Source of the DNA: Oegoconia quadripuncta
Lineage: Eukaryota > Arthropoda > Insecta > Lepidoptera > Autostichidae
Direction: 5' to 3'
Assembly: GCA_949316235.1 (NCBI GenBank)
Contig: OX438759.1
Span: 9,809,118-9,873,117 of the forward strand
Length of the DNA stretch: 64,000 nt
The position numbers were made by a program, and so were the translations under genes. The notes beneath the pieces were generated by a model. It worked only from the letters and a program-made list of their open reading frames with translations, was not told the origin of the DNA and did no database searches. Below, one piece after another: positions 46,485 through 56,834 of the stretch (its first letter is position 1; each line of letters starts with the position of its first letter).

Positions 46485-47810
46485 TTTATTGCTACAAAAA
46501 ACTCGAGACTCGAGAGGTTCTACGCCTCTATATTTAATACTTGAAGAAAGAAGATTCGAGATCGGAAGGCAGAGTCGAGACTGGAAGAAAGAAGACTCAA
46601 GACTGGAAGAAAGTAGATTCGAGACTAGAAGATTCAAGACGGAAATTTAGAACACTCAAAACGGAAAGATTCTGAGAGGAGACAGGAAGAAAGAAGACTC
46701 AAGACGGGAAAAGGGAAGACCTAAGACGGGAAGAGAGAAGACTCAAGACGGGAAGAGAGAAGACTCAAGACGGAAAGAGAGAAGACTCAAGACGGGAAGA
46801 GAGAAGACTCAAGACGGGGAGAGAGAAGACTCAAGTCTGGAAGAGAGAAGAATCAAGACAGGAAGAGACAAGACTCAAGACGGAAAAAATGAAGAATCAA
46901 GACGGAAAAAACGGCGACTCAAGTCGGGAATAGAGAAGACTCAAGACTGTAAGAATAAGGAGTTGAGACGGGAGGAATAAAGACTCGATACCGAAAGACT
47001 TGGACGGGAAGAATGAAAACTCAAGACGGGAAGAATGAAGACTCAAGATGGGAAGAATGAAGAGTCAAGACGGGAAGAATGAAGACTCAAGACGGGAAGA
47101 ATGAAGACTCAAGACGGGAAAAATGAAGACTCAAGACGGGAAGAATGAAGACTCAAGACGGGAAGAATGAAGACTCAAGACGGGAAGAATGAAGACTCAA
47201 GACGGGAAGAATGAAGACTCAAGACGGGAAGAATGAAGACTCAAGACGGGAAGAATGAAAACTCAAGACTGGAAGAATGAAAACTCAAGACGGGAAGAAT
47301 GAAGACTCAAGACGGGAAGAATGAAGACTTAAGACGGGCAGAATGAAGACTCAAGACGGGAGGAATGAAGACTCAATACGGGAGGAACGAAGACTCAAGA
47401 CGGAAAGAATGAAGACTCAAGACTGGAAGAATGAAGACTCAAGACTGGACGAATGAAGACTCAAGACGGGAGGAATGAAGACTCAATACGGGAGGAACGA
47501 AGACTCAAGACTGAAAGAATGAAGACTCAAGACTGGAAGAATGAAGACTCAAGACTGGACGAATGAAGACTCAAGACTGGAAGAATGAAGACTCAAGACG
47601 CGAAGAATGAAGACTGAAGACTCAAGACGGGAAGAATGAGGACTCAAGATGGGAAGAATGAAGACTCAAGACGGGAAGAATGAAGACTCAAGACGGGAAG
47701 AATGAAGACTCAAGACGGGAAGAATGAAGACTCAACACGAGAAGAATAAAGACTCAACATGAGAAGAATGAAGACTCAAGACCGCAAGAATGAAGATTCA
47801 AGATGGAGAG
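46485..47810. repeat. 22-bp purine-rich minisatellite
   Basis: Monomer GAAGACTCAAGACGGGAAGA followed by AT, 22 bp, about 50 copies. Two subtypes are segregated: an AGAGAG form (about 46720-46960) and an AGAATG form (46990-47790). The left edge from 46485 is decayed and carries CGAGACT-type variants. The plus strand is mostly purine (17 of 22 bases per monomer). Confidence 0.95.
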
Positions 47811-47892
47811 ATTCAAAAGAAGAATAAAGTTGAAACTGAATAATCTATACGAGAAAAAATTTAGGTGAGATTTCCAAAATTTTATTTATTCA

Positions 47893-48660
47893 AAATCAAA
47901 ATCAAAAATATTTTATTCAATGTAGGATACAAAAATATCACTTATTGAAAGTCAACATGCTATTTTTCTTTTTTTAACTACATCGCTTCACAAGGTGTTA
48001 TGGTTAGGGAGAAGAAGCGACAAGAAACTCCGCAACAACACATCTTTTCAACTAGTCTCCATCCTTACAACAATACTACATCTTATATTACATATTACAA
48101 AACAATAGCAATTAACATAACGACCAGCTAACACCAGACCTCCTTATCGCCTAAATAATCATCTATCCTGTAATAACCCTTCTTACACAGAGTTTCTTTA
48201 ATGTGGCGTTTAAATTTCTGCTCTGTTAAACTCAATACATGTTCTGGTATTTTATTGTAAAAGCGTATGCTGTGTCCCACAAAGGATGTGCTAACCTTGC
48301 TAAGTCTAAATTGTGGAATTTCAATTTTATTTTCGTTTCTAGTATTCAAATTATGATTATCAGAATGTTTGCGAAATAGGCATATATTTTTGCGTACATA
48401 CATTATACTGTCATATATATATTGGGATGCAACAGTTAAAATACTTATTTCTTTAAACAGATCTCTTAGAGAATCACGGCAGCGTAATTTATATATTGCT
48501 CTGATTGCTCTTTTTTGTAGAACAAATATTGTTTGAATATCTGCACCTCTACCCCACAGTAGTATACCATAAGACATAATGCTATGAAAGTAGCTAAAAT
48601 AAACGAGCCTCGCTGTTTTAATGTCAGTAAGTTCATGTATTGTCATGTTCATGTCGTCAT
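47893..48660 (-). mobile_element. 5'-truncated CR1-like LINE, minus strand
   Basis: The minus frame 48652-48128 reads HELTDIKTARLVYFSYFHSI, MSYGILLWGRGADIQTIFVL and KKGYYRIDDYLGDKEVW, the same C-terminal region as the LINE at 24348 but from a diverged subfamily. The 3' UTR ends in a TTTTGATTTTGATTTTG tail near 47893, immediately after the 22-bp minisatellite flank. Truncated 5' of the RT catalytic region. Confidence 0.85.
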
Positions 48661-48702
48661 CTCAACATATTTCTGCTTCGCTAGACGCAACAAATTGAAT
48701 CA

Positions 48703-48860
48703 CCCGATAATGGTGTCGATTCGGATGTACACCAACTAAACTAAATTAAAACCAGTTTTAGAATGGTGCAGTCTCATCGCACTCTTCTAGGGAGAAAGAG
48801 ACAGTAGGTACTACTTTAAAACTGATTTTAGTACATCCGAATTGACACCAATACCTAATC
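48703..48860. repeat. MITE with ~40-bp TIRs
   Basis: AATGGTGTCGATTCGGATGT at the left and ACATCCGAATTGACACCAAT at the right are near reverse complements, and the arms continue with AAACCAGTTTTA / TAAAACTGATTTTA. About 160 bp, no ORF. Confidence 0.65.
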
Positions 48861-48873
48861 ATAATAAAATTAT

Positions 48874-49057
48874 CTAACTAATATTATAAATTTGTTTGGA
48901 TGTTTGTTTGTTGCTCAATCACGGCGAAACGGATGAACGGATTTGATTGAAATTTGTTATATAGATAGATCATACCCTGGATTGAAACATAGGGAATTTT
49001 TTATCCCCATTAAGTGCGTAGTTCCCGCGGGATAAATCCACGCAGGCGGAAAACTAG
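48874..49057 (+). repeat. Dispersed lepidopteran-type repeat
   Basis: Same family and orientation as 20490-20720: AATATTATAAATTTG, GTTGCTCAATCACGGCGAAA, ACCCTGGATTGAAACATAGG, TAGTTCCCGCGGGATAAA and CAGGCGGAAAACTAG. Confidence 0.6.
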
Positions 49058-49089
49058 GAATTAATTCATATTTTTTTTGTTGATAATAG

Positions 49090-50473
49090 GTAATGGGGCG
49101 AAGACCAAATGCAACCAAAAAAAAACAAATGCCCAATTATGTTTAAAACAGTATAAAGAACAAATACATAAATACGTGAATAATTTGTATAAAGTCAAGA
49201 ACGTGTTGCATGTGGAAAGAGACGAGAGCTAGTACATTGAATGCAACAGTCGTCTACGCTGTCAGTGTTGAAATAATTAGAGGAAGAAGTCGCAATATTT
49301 GTTTGAAATAATAAAACGCAATAATGTGAATCCATAAAAATTATGAGTCCAATGACAATACAATAAGAACAAAAATGAAAGATCAATGTTTAAGGGATTA
49401 GAAATCTCAAGAGAAATCTTCGGAATGAAAATGCAGCATCAAGAATTACAGTCTGTATTTAAGATTAATTAGAAAATAATATGAAGTAATTAATGTCCAA
49501 GGGAAAACACGAGGACGTTGTAATTCCCAGACCGACAGAATACCTACATTGCGAATCGACTGAGAAAATACCTTTGATAGATACTTGGAAAAATTAAGGT
49601 GATATTTTATTTCATTACCATTCATTGATTTTCCAATGAGTCATGTATTTTTAATACTCATTGAGTTATTTTTGAAAACAAAATTTTTACACTATCCACT
49701 AACTTAGGTGGTTCCCGTAGAATTCAAGTAGAATAGGACCCAACTAGTCTCCCGTGGGTGTCGTATCTTGAGCATAAAATATGTATAGATCAGTGATGGG
49801 CAGCAGCGTCATTGATGACAACATCCGCACGCTCAGCATTGCGATTGAGGTGTGTCTAGTAATGGAGCAGTTGTGATGCCAGTGCCTCTTGCCCACTGGA
49901 CAAGTCCATAACGAATCGCCCGAGTCCACCCAAAGGATTAGGTTAATAAATTATAATTCCAATTTTTTTATCGACAGGTATTGGGCGAAGACAACAAAAT
50001 GCTACTGAAAGAAAATAAAAACACAATTACCTACCTATCTTATAAAATTATTGTTTAAAACCAGGGTAAAGGTTAAAACTAAATAATAAATAAATAAAGG
50101 TCAAAGTAAATAATTTGTAGAAAGTGTTGCGTGTGGAAAGAGCCGAGAGCAAGTACTGCGCACACCTTTCACGATTTCGGTCCAAAAACCAAGACGCTTA
50201 GTAGGACCATGGGTGGTGGTGGGTTTGCCTGTAACATTCCCTGGTGACTTAGAAGGGGGAAATTCCCAGAATGAAAATGCAGCATCAAGAATTAAAGGAT
50301 CGTTAATAATTGGCCTTATTGACTGTATTCAAGATTAATTACAAAATAATATGAAGAAAGATCCAAGGAAAAACAAACAAGTAATTACAAATGAATATTA
50401 TATTCCCAGACCGACAGAATACCTGCAATACGAAATCACGAAGAAAATGAATTTAATACTTGGAAAAATTTAG
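49090..50473 (+). repeat. Tandemly duplicated ~500-bp exon-like block
   Basis: Copy 1 (49090-49598) and copy 2 (49978-50473) each start after an acceptor-like site (TTGATAATAG and TTTATCGACAG) with GTAWTGGGGCGAAGAC-type sequence. Each ends with ACTTGGAAAAATTWAG before a donor-like GTGATA or GTAAGT. Shared inner words include GTGGAAAGAGMCGAGAGC, AATGAAAATGCAGCATCAAG and TTCCCAGACCGACAGAATAC. No long ORF in either copy, so an exon would be non-coding. The 380-bp spacer is not shared. Confidence 0.6.
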
Positions 50474-51506
50474 GTAAGTCATTTAAATTTGACAACGAGG
50501 ATGTGTAATGCTCTTGATGATGATATAACATAGACATGTTGAAGGTTCTATAAATTAAGAATCGTTTTGATCCATTTAGCGACACACACATTACATAAAT
50601 AAATGTGAAAATAACAAATGGAAACAGTGAAATTGAGACCGGATGAGATAAAAGTAACCGGTCGTCGTCCAACAAAGTATCAACAACCACGTTTTTAGAC
50701 CGAAGCGTATAATAAATAATTAGGCATATTACCTATGTTCTCAAGTTAACCTATACCTTTTTTGTTACAGATCAACACGGGAAATGGTTCATCACATCCG
50801 TTTAGTGCCCGTGGTGCGATCGCCGAGTTCTACTGATCGATCCATGGGTAATTTTTTTTGCCTGTGGTTCAATCAATCGGACCCTCATTATAAAAATATA
50901 AAATTGTATTGGTACTGGATCTACTGGAATAGTAGTACCAAGATAAATATTTTTACCCATGGTACTACTATTAACATTATTTAGAAAGAAAAAAATTCTT
51001 AATTATATGAATAAAATTAATTGAAAACTTTTTTAAAAGATGATCTAAAAATATTTTGTTTCTTAAAACTAGATTGAACTAATAATATTATGCTATAAAA
51101 TATCAAAACAGTATCGTTTAATAACATAGCTTGTCCAATGCATGTCCAATATTGATGTGGGTATTTAGCAACTCTAGTTGTATTTGCATAATAAAATTAT
51201 CATTTTGAATTGAATTCCATATTTTATATTTGTGATCAGTCGTCTTCCGTAGTTCAATAATTGGATGTCCCATTGACGGGTCAAAAATTTTCAATTAACT
51301 ATACCTACTTGTAATTTATTTACAATATTATTGTTGTATCAGTACCTAGCGTTTTAATGTAGTGTTGATAATTATTTATTTATAATATTAAAGATAATAT
51401 TACATAGATGTCTATTTTTTTAAAATAAATAATACGATCTCTGATTAATTACCTACTTATTGTTTTCTGTTACGATTCCCACCCTTTCCCCATTTGTAGT
51501 AAGTAA

Positions 51507-52425
51507 TATCGGATACCATAAATAGTACCTGCATTCTACAGTTTCTACCTTTGATGGGAAGGTTAGTACCTTAATGGTTTTAATGACATTTAAATTAAGG
51601 TGCGCGCCATTCTGACAGAATGGCGAGAACACTCCGTTTGTCAAGATCCACTAACTGTTATAATAATCTAAATATCTCAATAGTTTAGTGTTTACTACCA
51701 TAACTCGTGTTAATTTCAAGTTATAACAACCTTCCGCCGCCTAGTAGTAAATGTTGAGCAATAAGTAGGTTCCATTTAACGGCAGGCGCGCACAATATTA
51801 ATACGATTATTAAATCGTTTGTCAAAAATTGAGGTATTTAGATATTTTATTAAAATACATGTAATTGTTATTGCTTTATCTGCCCTTAAATTATGTAACT
51901 TCATCGGTATCCTCATCGATAATGTTGAACAATGAGACCGTCAAATTGCTGAGCGAGCGATGAACGGTTGGTTCATCTCATTACACATCAGAAAGTAAAC
52001 TATGACGATATCTGCGAAAATACATAATAGAACCCCTTTAGACTTGCTTTGACGACGAGTACATAGCTAGTTATCATGATGATCTAAATATCTTAATTAG
52101 TACCTTAGCCCAGGGAAAATATACGTTTAGGCCTCGGAAAAACGCATAACCGGGATTTTCTTGAAACATTTAATAAAGAGTTGTAAATGTAACAAATTGC
52201 TAAAAATTAAGCATTTGTAAGAAACGCAAGTACCTATTTATATTTCGAAATAAATTTTAGATCATCATGACAGTTAGTGGGTGTTGACAAACTGCAAGTG
52301 GTCTCGCCATTCTGACGTCAGATTGGCGGGCGGGGGCCCCTTTAAAAATGAAATGTCATTAAAACCTTTAAGGTACTAAGGTAGATTAGCAGAATGCAGG
52401 TACTAACTGTTTAAGGTATTCGATA
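51507..52425. mobile_element. Long-TIR non-autonomous element (~0.9 kb)
   Basis: The left arm with GTACCTGCATTCTACAG, GGTTTTAATGACATTT, CCATTCTGACAGAATGGCGA and GATCCACTAACTGTTAT is mirrored on the right by GACAGTTAGTGGGTGTTG, TCTCGCCATTCTGACGTCAG, AAATGTCATTAAAACC and GCAGAATGCAGGTAC. The arms are about 150 bp. The core has no ORF. Superfamily undetermined; similar in plan to a foldback element. Confidence 0.7.
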
Positions 52426-53034
52426 TATAGGTTCTGACACACACAAAAAAACATTCTATTACCCAAACAAAGTAAACCACTCTGTAACGCACCTTCAGCA
52501 TATTAAAGGGAATTCGGCTGAATTAGGCTATTGTTCCTAGTGGAGAGTTGTTCGTAATTAGGAGTGGAGTCATCAGTCACCTCTTATATTCTTATATTAG
52601 TAGGTAGATAGTTGGCGTGATTATTACAAATACAAAATATAAAAATAATCGTAAAATTATATATCGTAAAGTAATAACGTATAGTCAGTAGAAATGACTA
52701 AAAGCATTGCTATTGCAAGCGCACAAGAACACTATTGGAAGCAGCGCCATCGGACCTCTTGTGAAGTAAAAAAAATCAAGACAATTTTATACGATTTATA
52801 TAGTTTTTTGTTAAATAAGCAATAAAGAGTATATTGCTTTGTAAAATCTTGACCGTCTTATTTATATGCAAATCCATGACACACCACTCCGGAACCGTGG
52901 TCCCACTGCGATGTTCCACTGGTGGGACAAAACACATCAACGCAACCAGCTGTGTGTGCAAACCAGTCGTATTCGCAGATGTGCATCTTTTATAGGAGAT
53001 GGTTTAGACTAGAGTTACTTTGTACTTATATATT

Positions 53035-53265
53035 TTTTTTACGCACAACGGGTTACCACTTGACCTCAATCACACCTGATGTTAAGTGAAGATGAGGCCG
53101 AAGGCGGAAGCGTACTAATCCGGAAAACCCCATCCTATTTGAGGGACTGGCTATCGTATCTCTGACAACCGGAACACAACAACGTTATTAAATTCCTGTT
53201 TGGAGGCAGATTTAGATAACATGGTGGTAGCTAGCCAGGCGCACATTTAAAATGTCCTGGGGTTC
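53035..53265 (-). mobile_element. SINE body, minus strand
   Basis: ACGCACAACGGGTTACCACT, CACACCTGATGTTAAGTG, GATGAGGCCGAAGGCGG and GGTGGTAGCTAGCCAGG are all shared with 14758-15103 in reverse. The tRNA-like head is lost. Confidence 0.65.
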
Positions 53266-53647
53266 TGTTGACCACTGTCCCTTCTTGTCTGAACCTTTGC
53301 GCCCACGATGAGATAAATCGCGTGCTTGGTCTATCACTTAATCGCCGAATATTGAAATGAGTTACAAAAAGCGCGAAAAAATAAAAAATAATATTAACTC
53401 TTTAGTTTTATTTGTATTCAATTTTGAACTTGAAAAATTCCCGCTTGGGTTTTGTATGGAAAAGTATAGAGAAGGTCGGTCGGACGGTAATCGAAGATCA
53501 TCAGGTCGAGCTGGTATCTCCAACGGCCCACGTAACTTGTAAGAGCGAGAAGGGTCGCCATCGCAGAAAAATGATCATAGAATTGGCAAGCACTACAAAA
53601 TAAAAAATTATTTTATTGAAATGCTCGTACTCTCAATCAATTATTTT

Positions 53648-53812
53648 CTATATTCACTGTCGTTATTATTATTATACTACCTATATGAAAAAAATTCTTA
53701 CGATGTCGGCGCAAATGTGTAACAGTGACTGTAGACTTTCAATAGTAGCGCCGACTCCGAAAGATAATCTTTCATATAGTAGAAATAATAATAAGGACGA
53801 CAGTGAATATAG
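53648..53812. repeat. Near-perfect 165-bp palindromic MITE
   Basis: CTATATTCACTGTCGTTATT at the left mirrors AATAAGGACGACAGTGAATA at the right, and pairing continues through CATATGAAA, GTCGGCGC and ACAGTGACTGTAGAC almost to the centre. An RNA copy would form one long hairpin. Short ORFs here are by-products. Confidence 0.65.
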
Positions 53813-53875
53813 GTAAATATTTATGAAAACTTAATATAGGTACGTAAGAAAGAATCTGCACTTTTTTAGGAAAAA

Positions 53876-54480
53876 TGGTAAAATACATAATGTTAATACA
53901 AGATATAAAAATAAACTTCGCTTACACCAAGTCACTAATGCCCGTATTAATAAACCAATCTCAATACAAGTCTTCAGGCTGTATCACCCGAGATGCGTCT
54001 TAAGCAGTTGACGCTGTCTTAAGCCGGAACTTGAGATTGGTTTATAAATTGGTTTACTCAGCTGAGATCACTTATCAAGTATATATTCGCCTCAGCGGCG
54101 AATGAATGGTAGTCTTGAGTTTCGTTTATTAATACGTGAAACTGGGCGCACCTCTCAAGTGAGTATACTGCTTGAGTATGCACTTGCTTTTCAGGTCTCA
54201 AGTTAGGTTTATTAATCAACACGTTTACTTGAGACCGATCACAAGACTGTTCTTATTCTTGACAATGGTTTATTAATACGGGCCTAAGTCTTTCAAGGGA
54301 CAATGATACGCATATTTAGTAAGGTTCCGATGTGCCAAAAGCTACTGACTATCTAGAATCTAGATGGTAAGAATGCATGGACATGAACCGTTCGGCGATA
54401 TCCAATCTATTATATTTTCTTTTTTTTTTCTTTGTCGAACTTATTCTTCTCTGGGGAGTCTGCCTTCTGAATAAGTGAAA
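53876..54480 (+). mobile_element. Decayed CR1-like LINE 3' end, split by a MITE
   Basis: The left part (53876-53938) reads HNVNTRYKNKLRLHQVTN and the right part from 54285 continues with a KSFKGQ-like codon run, a GCATGGACAT segment and the TTCTTCTCTGGGGAGTC 3' UTR word, all in the order found at 24860-25190. The gap is exactly the element at 53939-54284. Confidence 0.7.
53939..54284. mobile_element. PIF/Harbinger-like MITE nested in a LINE
   Basis: Ends TGCCCGTATTAATAAACC and GGTTTATTAATACGGGCC are inverted repeats, with TAA on both sides (53936-53938, 54285-54287). The same terminal GCCCGTATTA core is seen at 15260-15408, but this copy is 346 bp with a different core containing further CTTGAGAC-type inverted words. 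No ORF. Confidence 0.75.
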
Positions 54481-54489
54481 ATTGTATGT

Positions 54490-55255
54490 CATGGCGGCTT
54501 TTTGGCGGGATCTCGGCGAGTTGAAGTTGTATTAAAAAAAAAATGTCAGTGCATATCTTACACCCGTAAAACGAATCCTATTATTTATACTTATAACTTT
54601 AACGGCTTATCAGTTGAAAGAACTAATAGTATACGTGATCTAGGGGTACTCCTCGATGAAAAATTATTATTTGCAGATCATATCGATAATATCACGAACA
54701 CAGCGTTTAAAAACTTAGGATTCGTTTTGCGGTCATGCAGGCCATTTTAGACATTTCTACTATTAAAACACTGTATTATGCCTATGTCCGCAGTGTGTTA
54801 GACTACGCGAGCCCGATTTGGTCTCCTCAATACTCAACCTATAAGGTCAGACTTGAACGTATCCAAAAAGTTTTTATTAATCACCTAAATTATCGGTGTC
54901 GAAAATCCGTTGACACATATAGGTACTGAGGGTTGTAGCTTTTAGATCTAATAACATGCTAACACTAGAAAAGAGGCGCGGTGTGCTGGACATGTGCTTC
55001 TTGCACGACATTGTGAATGGACGGATTGACTGTACGGACTTAGTGGCTGGGGTAACATTTTGTACGCCACAGCGACGTACACGACACACACCTTTACTAT
55101 ATGTACCACGACATAAGACAAACTATGCAAACAATGCCGTTCTCACGCGCATAGCTCGTACATATAACAATCAATTTAGTGAAGTTGATCTATTCCTGTA
55201 TTCTAAGAATACTTTCAGAACACATCTTGTCAAAATGTTAACTGATTCATCAGCA
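54490..55255 (+). mobile_element. Degenerate non-LTR retrotransposon RT fragment
   Basis: Three frames in succession carry parts of one ORF2 C-terminus: IYTYNFNGLSVERTNSIRDL and GVLLDEKLLFADHI; then TIKTLYYAYVRSVLDYASPI; then RRGVLDMCFLHDIVNGRIDC. At least two frameshifts. Distinct from the CR1-like family above. The first 50 bp (GGCGGCTTTTTGGCGGGATC, CTCGGCGAGTTGAAG) match the start of the tandem units at 57235 and 57640. The right end is cut by the palindromic repeat array. Confidence 0.7.
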
Positions 55256-55983
55256 GGACCCCTATTCTCGCACACTCGACATTTGTCTATCGATAGACAT
55301 TGGCATGTCTATCTCTTTCACACTTATATACGTGTGTAAAAGTGACAAACCTATTGATGTCGTTCGACATTGAAATCTCGAGTATGTGAGAATCTGGACC
55401 CCTATTCTCGCACACTCGACATTTGTCTATCGATAGACATTGGCATGTCTATCTCTTTCACACTTATATACGTGTGTAAAAGTGACAAACCTATTGATGT
55501 CGTTCGACATTGAAATCTCGAGTATGTGAGAATCAGGCTCCAGGCTCCTGGACCCCTATTCTCGCACACTCGACATTTGTCTATCGATAGACATTGGCAT
55601 GTCTATCTCTTTCACACTTATATACGTGTGTAAAAGTGACAAACCTATTGATGTCGTTCGACATTGAAATCTCGAGTATGTGAGAATCTGGACCCCTATT
55701 CTCGCACACTCGACATTTGTCTATCGATAGACATTGGCATGTCTATCTCTTTCACACTTATATACGTGTGTAAAAGTGACAAACCTATTGATGTCGTTCG
55801 ACATTGAAATCTCGAGTATGTGAGAATCAGGCTCCAGGCTCCTGGACCCCTATTCTCGCACACTCGACATTTGTCTATCGATAGACATTGGCATGTCTAT
55901 CTCTTTCACACCTATGTACGTGTGTAAAAGTGACAAACCTATTGATGTCGTTCGACATTGAAATCTCGAGTATGTGAGAATCA
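55256..55983. repeat. Higher-order tandem array of near-palindromic 140/154-bp units
   Basis: Units start with GGACCCCTATTCTCGCACAC at 55256, 55396, 55550, 55690 and 55844. Lengths alternate 140, 154, 140, 154, then a single last unit; the longer ones carry an extra AGGCTCCAGGCTCC tail. So a 294-bp dimer is repeated twice, plus a monomer. Each unit is itself an inverted repeat (ATTCTCGCACACTCGACATT versus AATCTCGAGTATGTGAGAAT), with the centre near ACACTTATATACGTGTGT. The copies are almost identical except the last. Confidence 0.9.
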
Positions 55984-56106
55984 GGCTTCATGTCGTACAC
56001 ATGTCGTACATGACAGTGTCGTGGTTGGTAGTGTATAAGCAACTGGTGGGCATTCATTCATTCATTTTTTTTTTAAGTATTCTTTACTGCACCAAAATAT
56101 TACATA

Positions 56107-56203
56107 CCAGCTTTCCGCCCGCAGCTTCGCTTTTAATAACTTTATCGCGGTAATTTATTAACAAACAAACATCCAAACTTTCACATTTATAATATGAGTT
56201 AGA
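56107..56203 (-). repeat. Dispersed lepidopteran-type repeat, minus strand
   Basis: CTTTCCGCCCGCAGCTTCGC, TTTATCGCGG, ACAAACAAACATCCAAAC and TTTATAATATGAGTTAG; a short inverted copy of the 20490 family. Confidence 0.5.
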
Positions 56204-56326
56204 TGACAGAGTAATAAATAACGATAGGGCAAGTACAAAGGTAGTGCCAATCTGAGCATTGAGGTAGAAAATTCAGTTTAGCAATTTTTTTATTTTTTTA
56301 TTTTATTGTCAATCTGTATGTATGAC

Positions 56327-56597
56327 GACCTGTTTGGTGTAGTGGTTAGAAGCTCTGACTGCTTTATTAAAAGGTCGCGGGTTTGATCCCGCTAGAGGCA
56401 TTTACTTGTATGATGAATACAGACATGTGTTCCCGAGTTATGGAAGTTTTTCACTTAATGTACATATTTACAAAAAAAAAGAAAACGTATATATGTAGTT
56501 TATCAACCAACTGGTATCCATGATACAAGCCTATAGTTGCTTGGTGTGGATCTAGATGGCGCTGTATGTATACGCCAATATATTTATTTATATTATT
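56327..56597 (+). mobile_element. Full-length tRNA-derived SINE
   Basis: GACCTGTTTGGTGTAGTGGT head, GGTCGCGGGTTTGATCCCGC B box (one base shorter than the 23967 copy), CAACTGGTATCCATGATAC and CTAGATGGCGCTGTATG body, and a (TTA)n tail. Confidence 0.75.
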
Positions 56598-56834
56598 CTG
56601 CAATTGTGCGTATCTGCAGCTGCACGTATCATACGAATACTCAGCATTATTTGCAGCGTTGTTTCGATGTCCGTAAAGCTACCCATTACGTGGTTCCTAA
56701 ATAACTACTAAGCTTGAACTTCGAAAAAAAAAAATAGTTTATATGATGAAACCTGTAATTTGCCTTATTTTTTGTATTCGTACTTGGTAATATTTATCCA
56801 CAACTGTAACGCTGTTGGTTTCTTTAATAAATAA

